DNA from: Nitrospiria bacterium
GTDB lineage: Bacteria > Nitrospirota > Nitrospiria > Nitrospirales > UBA8639
Reading direction: 5' to 3'
Length of the DNA stretch: 10,584 nucleotides
Assembly (NCBI GenBank): GCA_030430725.1
Contig: JAUIKP010000069.1
Coordinates: 1-10,584 of the forward strand
Below, one piece after another: positions 7,349 to 10,584 of the stretch; positions within the stretch are counted from its first letter, which is position 1; each line of letters starts with the position of its first letter. The notes under the pieces were generated by a model, which saw only the letters and a list, made by a program, of their open reading frames with translations, did no database searches and was not told the DNA's origin. Both the position numbers and the translations under genes were made by a program.

Positions 7349-8004
7349 TACCCACCTTCCTTTCCAACCGGCTCCACCTGCTCTTCACTGGACAACTTCC
7401 AACTATTGGGATACTGCAATGCCCCTGATAATTGAAAACCATTGACCGCTTCCGCCAAGCGCTCCCGACGCCGCAGATCGCTCACTTCCGTGCTCTTTAG
7501 CTCTTGGCGCAGGGCGCCAAGCCAATCCAGAAACTGGTCGAATTCTTCATCAAACAGCAATTCAAGATTGTGACGAAGCACTTTCGCCAGAGCCGGTGCG
7601 GTCCCACTCGTGCTAATCGCTATTCGAAGATTCCCGCGTACGACAAGCGCGGGCATCATAATCGTCGAGTATTCAGGCCGATCCATCGACCACACCAGGA
7701 ATCGTTCGGTTTTCGCCAGCTCAAACAAGGACTTGGCCAAGTCTAAATCATCCTTCAACACATTCATAATCAGCACAACCCCTTGGGCATCGCCAGATCG
7801 AAAGGTCCGTCCCCGGTGGATAATCTTCCCTGAAGCGGTCAGCTTTCGCAAATCAACATGAAGGGTGGGATTGACCACGGTAATTTTCGCTCCGGCATCC
7901 AACAAGCGATGCACCTTATCCACGGCTTCCTCATCACCACCAATCACCATGCACTGGCGGCCCTCCAAATCAATTGTCACTTGAAATCCTGCATTCTTCG
8001 TCAT
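7348..8004 (-). CDS. Precorrin-2 dehydrogenase / siroheme synthase N-domain homologue (divergent)
   Basis: The 218-residue protein corresponds to the CysG N-terminal/Met8p family, which oxidises precorrin-2 to sirohydrochlorin with NAD and in some members inserts iron to make siroheme. A dinucleotide-binding segment lies at about 18-45 (CMVIGGDEEAVDKVHRLL, then ITVVNP), and the C-terminal half has the family's IMMPALVVRGNLRIAISTSG (115-134) followed by APALAKVLRHNLE. Asp108 lines up with the conserved Asp of the NVVD motif (CysG Asp104), but the flanking NVV is WSM, the usual AATDD-type motif is IMNVLKDD, and the third glycine of GGG is Asp24. The substrate may therefore differ, or the protein may be only a dehydrogenase. 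It has a strong ribosome binding site and overlaps the thiamine-binding gene. The family call is good, the exact reaction uncertain. Confidence 0.85.
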   Translation of the reverse strand: MTKNAGFQVTIDLEGRQCMVIGGDEEAVDKVHRLLDAGAKITVVNPTLHVDLRKLTASGKIIHRGRTFRSGDAQGVVLIMNVLKDDLDLAKSLFELAKTERFLVWSMDRPEYSTIMMPALVVRGNLRIAISTSGTAPALAKVLRHNLELLFDEEFDQFLDWLGALRQELKSTEVSDLRRRERLAEAVNGFQLSGALQYPNSWKLSSEEQVEPVGKEGG

Positions 8005-8010
8005 GAATAT

Positions 8011-8018
8011 CCTCCTTT
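8011..8018 (-). promoter_or_regulatory. Near-perfect Shine-Dalgarno of the precorrin-2 dehydrogenase homologue
   Basis: On the minus strand AAAGGAGG ends six bases before the ATG at 8004. It is almost fully complementary to the 16S rRNA 3' end, is the strongest ribosome binding site in the window, and fixes the start codon. A weak TATATT-type -10 candidate lies about 40 bases upstream of the ATG, without a clear -35. Confidence 0.7.
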
Positions 8019-8193
8019 AGAAACCGGGACATCTTACCCAATATACGCGACGAGGGGAAAGAGGGAACTGACAGGTCCCGGGGCACACACAATCGTTACG
8101 GACACCAACACTAGAGGAAAAGAACACCAGGAAAAAGGTCGGGAGAGCCGTGTAGGGGAACCTTCATCACAGAGGCGGTAAGGAAACCGCATG

Positions 8194-8212
8194 AAAAATG
8201 AGGTAGGCCTCA
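8194..8212 (-). terminator. Intrinsic terminator overlapping the metF stop codon
   Basis: Read on the minus strand, TGAGG-CCTA-CCTCA folds into a 5-base-pair stem with a 4-base loop and is followed directly by TTTTT (8194-8198). The first three bases of the stem are the metF stop codon TGA. The stem is short, so efficiency is uncertain, but the position and U-tract fit an intrinsic terminator. A second small inverted repeat, GCGGT-N6-ACCGC, lies just downstream (8175-8190). Confidence 0.45.
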
Positions 8213-9109
8213 ATCAACTGAATGCTGGAGACTTTCTGAACTTTGAATTCCCAGAGACTCATAGATTTTCAGCGTCGCCTTCGATTTATTCAAGGTGTAA
8301 AAATGGATCCCCTTCACTTTTTGATCAACCAGATCCACCACCTGTTCGGTCGCCCAATGAATACCTACCCGTTCCGCATAGTCATCATTCTCAGCTCGAT
8401 CCATAGCCCGTAACAGCTTAGCAGGAATACGGGCGCCAAGTGCCAACTCGGACATGCGGACCATTCCCTTTCGAGAAATAATCGGCATGATGCCCGCGAT
8501 GATCGGCACTTTGATGCCCACGACTTCGCAACGTTCACAAAAATCGAAGAAGTCCCGATTATCAAAGAACAATTGGGTACAAATATAATCGGCTCCCGCA
8601 TCAACTTTCCGCTTCAAATTGTCCATTTCCGACAGCCGGTTGGGGGTGCCGGGATGCCCTTCCGGAAATCCCGCTACGCCCACACCCATCTCAGGAAACT
8701 GCTGTTTAATAAAACACACCAGATCAGACGCAAATGGAAAGCCATCTTCGGGTATCTGGACCTCCGTGCTTCCCTTGGGAGGGTCTCCCCTCAAAGCCAT
8801 AATGTTATGAATACCGCTCTCCTGATATTTCGAGAGGATATGATGAATTTCGTCACGTCTGGACCCCACGCAGGTTAAATGTGACACAATGGTCAAATCG
8901 GTTTCCCGCTGGAGTTTTACCACTAAATCATGGGTGCGTTCACGGGTTGATCCTCCGGCACCATAGGTTACACTGACATACGCAGGCTTTAACGGCATGA
9001 GAGCCGAAATCGCGTCAAAGAGTTCCTGAAACCCCCGTTCCGTTTTTGGGGGAAAAAACTCAAAACTAATCGCAGGATTATACGTTCGCAACACTTCTGA
9101 AATATGCAT
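8210..9109 (-). CDS. metF: 5,10-methylenetetrahydrofolate reductase
   Basis: MetF reduces 5,10-methylene-THF to 5-methyl-THF with FAD and NAD(P)H, feeding methionine synthesis. The 299 residues match the usual bacterial length (E. coli 296) with no C-terminal regulatory domain. Active-site landmarks are FEFFPPKT with Glu17 (E. coli Glu28), VTYGAGGSTRERT (47-59), ALRGDPP with Asp109 (Asp120, near the flavin), FPEGHP (148-153), CTQLFFD with Gln179 (Gln183) and the late IHFYTLN. The ATG at 9109 has AAGGTAGG just upstream (9113-9120). It begins 32 bases after the membrane-protein gene with no terminator between, so the two are probably co-transcribed, and it ends in the terminator at 8194-8212. 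Identification is very secure. Confidence 0.97.
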   Translation of the reverse strand: MHISEVLRTYNPAISFEFFPPKTERGFQELFDAISALMPLKPAYVSVTYGAGGSTRERTHDLVVKLQRETDLTIVSHLTCVGSRRDEIHHILSKYQESGIHNIMALRGDPPKGSTEVQIPEDGFPFASDLVCFIKQQFPEMGVGVAGFPEGHPGTPNRLSEMDNLKRKVDAGADYICTQLFFDNRDFFDFCERCEVVGIKVPIIAGIMPIISRKGMVRMSELALGARIPAKLLRAMDRAENDDYAERVGIHWATEQVVDLVDQKVKGIHFYTLNKSKATLKIYESLGIQSSESLQHSVD

Positions 9110-9141
9110 GTTCCTACCTTAAATTGCTCACCAAGATTTGT

Positions 9142-10230
9142 CTAGTCTCCGGCACGGTTTGACCCTGTTTGAAGAACAGTAAGGGGCCATACGCACCAAC
9201 GAACGAGAATCGCTCCAACAAGACCTGTCAGGACTAAAACGGTCAAAAGATGAAACAGTGTCAGATTTCCAATCGCGATGGGAATCCCCTGTGCCTGCAA
9301 GGTGCCCAGGAACATCGTATACCGAATCATCCCCATCAGCACCAGTGTGATTCCCGTACAAATGAGCCCTCCCCAAACAAGCCCTTTGACTTGCGGCACC
9401 ATAAATGATGCATTCAAAAAGACCATGGCCAGCAACGCAGTCGTGACCCCCACAAAGAAAAATGCAGAGGACAAACTTGCCCCGTCAATCAGTCCTCCCC
9501 TCGGCGCCTCATTCAAGACGAGAAACAACCAGGGCCCGATCAGCACTTGCGGAACCAGCCCGGTTAACATCCATCCCACTCCAAAACGAACACGCTCATC
9601 AGAAGGAAGGAGGCGGGATGGAACGGTTGAGGCGGATCCATTCGACGCACCGGACCATCCGAGCAAACCCAGCAAAGTCACGACCAATCCCCCTGAAGCC
9701 AAGCTGGCAAAAAGGAGATGTAGACTTTTCGGAATGACCCGAGTCCAATCCACAGTCGACCATTCAAGGAGAAACCACCCACCGCCTACATACCCTGCAT
9801 GAGCCATCACATCCCATCGCCCAACCCATACCATACCCGCTCCCCAAAAGAGCATGCTGGTACAGCCTAGCCAGACCAAGCCTGAATTTCCACCAGGATT
9901 TTCCTCCGGCTGGGATTTCCAAAGGCAGATGGCTCCCAACACAAAACCCAGTATTTCTTCATAACTCCACGGTCCCCGGGCAATGTGAGTCTCCGGCAGC
10001 GGATAACCAAGGATGGCGGGCACAAGTAGACCGATAGTACCGGACAACACCAATAAACCCAGCGTTAAGCGAAGGACCAGGGGATGGAGAACATCGCGCA
10101 GGTCTTGATGTGGGGAATCGCTCTGCCATCGATCCCACAGGGCGGTCATTAGTAATAGAAGCGTCAACCCTAACGGCAACACCATTCGCCATACATCCAA
10201 GACCGTAAAGAGGAGAAACCCGTCAACCAT
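9142..10230 (-). CDS. Multi-pass inner-membrane protein of unknown function
   Basis: The 362-residue protein is strongly hydrophobic. I count about nine or ten membrane segments, roughly at 15-31, 50-74, 91-104, 117-136, 142-156, 166-191, 215-239, 254-278, 284-302 and 322-344, with no cleavable signal peptide. Polar loops lie at about 33-48, 105-116 and 192-213. Two histidines are in membrane segments, His171 (VIPKSLHLLFASLASGG) and His327 (LTLFHLLTVLVL), and an Arg-Tyr pair is at 303-304. The sequence around His171 resembles a style I associate with b-type haem or quinol-interacting proteins, but I cannot assign a family. The ATG at 10230 has an AAGGAA about 11 bases upstream. It precedes metF by 32 bases and probably shares its transcript. 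That it is a gene is confident; its function is open. Confidence 0.85.
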   Translation of the reverse strand: MVDGFLLFTVLDVWRMVLPLGLTLLLLMTALWDRWQSDSPHQDLRDVLHPLVLRLTLGLLVLSGTIGLLVPAILGYPLPETHIARGPWSYEEILGFVLGAICLWKSQPEENPGGNSGLVWLGCTSMLFWGAGMVWVGRWDVMAHAGYVGGGWFLLEWSTVDWTRVIPKSLHLLFASLASGGLVVTLLGLLGWSGASNGSASTVPSRLLPSDERVRFGVGWMLTGLVPQVLIGPWLFLVLNEAPRGGLIDGASLSSAFFFVGVTTALLAMVFLNASFMVPQVKGLVWGGLICTGITLVLMGMIRYTMFLGTLQAQGIPIAIGNLTLFHLLTVLVLTGLVGAILVRWCVWPLTVLQTGSNRAGD

Positions 10231-10356
10231 ATCCGTTTTCTTTCCTTAACCCATAATATAAAAACATGGAAACTCTTCTGACCTGACCATCCCGGATGAA
10301 CGAGAAGTCTATAGGGAATAGAACACGACCCGGAAGGCAATGTCATCCTCAGCCCA

Positions 10357-10376
10357 TTAAAGGGTCTTCATGACCC
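10357..10376 (-). terminator. Possible terminator after the ABC ATPase gene
   Basis: On the minus strand, five bases after the stop codon, GGGTC-ATGAA-GACCC forms a 5-base-pair stem followed by TTTAAT. The U-tract is short and broken, so this is a weak intrinsic terminator candidate. It is the only hairpin of this type in the 150-base gap before the membrane-protein gene; the rest of that gap shows an A/T-rich TATATTAT stretch near 10253-10262 that could be a -10 region. Confidence 0.3.
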
Positions 10377-10380
10377 GACC

Positions 10381-10584
10381 TTATCCGGGTAAGGCCGGAA
10401 CAATCTGAAACCATCCATGATCATGAAGAAGATGAACCGGCGTCTCAAAGAGGGCAGACAAGCTGCGATCATTCAGAACGTCCACCTTACGACCATCTTC
10501 CGTGATGCGACCCTGTTTCAACAACATGACCCGCTCAATCTCCGGAGGAATTTCATGGACATGGTGCGTGACCAAAATCACCGT
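10381..10584 (-). CDS. ABC transporter ATP-binding protein (C-terminal 67 residues, cut by right edge)
   Basis: Only the last 67 residues lie in the window; the frame is open to the edge, so the start and the Walker A, Q-loop, signature and Walker B motifs are outside. What is visible is the end of an ABC ATPase domain: the strand TVILVTHHVHEIP with the H-loop (switch) histidine right after VT, then ERVMLLKQGRI and a short regulatory-like tail ending PALPG. The HHVxEIPP form is typical of a subgroup of stand-alone ATPases related to molybdate-type/YlmA-like ABC proteins, an assignment I make only from recall. It is followed by the weak terminator and a 150-base gap, so it is likely a separate unit from the membrane protein. 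The substrate cannot be told. Confidence 0.85.
   Translation of the reverse strand, partial: TVILVTHHVHEIPPEIERVMLLKQGRITEDGRKVDVLNDRSLSALFETPVHLLHDHGWFQIVPALPG

Noticed and set aside
8005..8209. Possible riboswitch (cobalamin or TPP type) ahead of the precorrin-2 dehydrogenase homologue
   Set aside because: Only short inverted repeats (such as GGGAAC...GTCCC near 8065-8080) are visible; I find none of the conserved cores of those riboswitches.
8591..8878. Plus-strand open frames opposite metF
   Set aside because: They are antisense to a clearly functional metF and encode no recognisable protein.
10231..10380. tRNA or small RNA in the gap before the membrane-protein gene
   Set aside because: No cloverleaf or T-loop sequence is present; only the weak terminator hairpin and an A/T-rich possible -10 region.

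Overview
The window is about 10.6 kb of bacterial chromosome at roughly 50% G+C, densely packed with housekeeping genes and showing no sign of mobile DNA, CRISPR arrays or RNA genes. The protein sequences (RpsB, the short EF-Ts, a UPF0045/MTH1187 thiamine-binding protein, a divergent precorrin-2 dehydrogenase-like protein) and the gene mix remind me of Nitrospirota (Nitrospira-like bacteria). The modest G+C would suit a marine-type lineage. This placement is an inference from recall, not a computed result.

Left part (1-2663, minus strand): a class I SAM-dependent methyltransferase that runs off the left edge, preceded by a full-length gamma-glutamyl phosphate reductase (ProA) homologue. The ProA homologue has a well-formed sigma70-type promoter and a good ribosome binding site, but it lacks the catalytic cysteine and the conserved SRPNVT loop of the family. 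It therefore looks like an intact, expressed pseudoenzyme or a repurposed enzyme, and it is the most unusual item here.

Centre (3003-6970, plus strand): the translation and cell-growth operon rpsB-tsf-pyrH-frr followed by alr. These encode ribosomal protein S2, elongation factor Ts, UMP kinase, ribosome recycling factor and alanine racemase. tsf and pyrH overlap by one base, and frr-alr are 9 bases apart. The rpsB-tsf gap is 61 bases and may hold an internal promoter. A 411-base gene-poor stretch precedes rpsB and holds the divergent promoter of the ProA-like gene.

Right part (7037-10584, minus strand, convergent with alr): read in transcription order, there is the C-terminal end of an ABC transporter ATPase cut by the right edge; then a multi-pass membrane protein of unknown function closely followed by metF (methylenetetrahydrofolate reductase), which ends in a small terminator overlapping its stop codon. 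After a 205-base gap with a very strong Shine-Dalgarno come a precorrin-2 dehydrogenase/siroheme synthase N-domain homologue and the thiamine-binding protein, overlapping by one base. A hairpin sits between the convergent ends of alr and the thiamine-binding gene.

I see no strong candidate for a wholly new multi-gene system. The noteworthy items are the catalytically stripped ProA homologue, the diverged siroheme enzyme coupled to a thiamine-binding protein, and the unassigned membrane protein next to metF.
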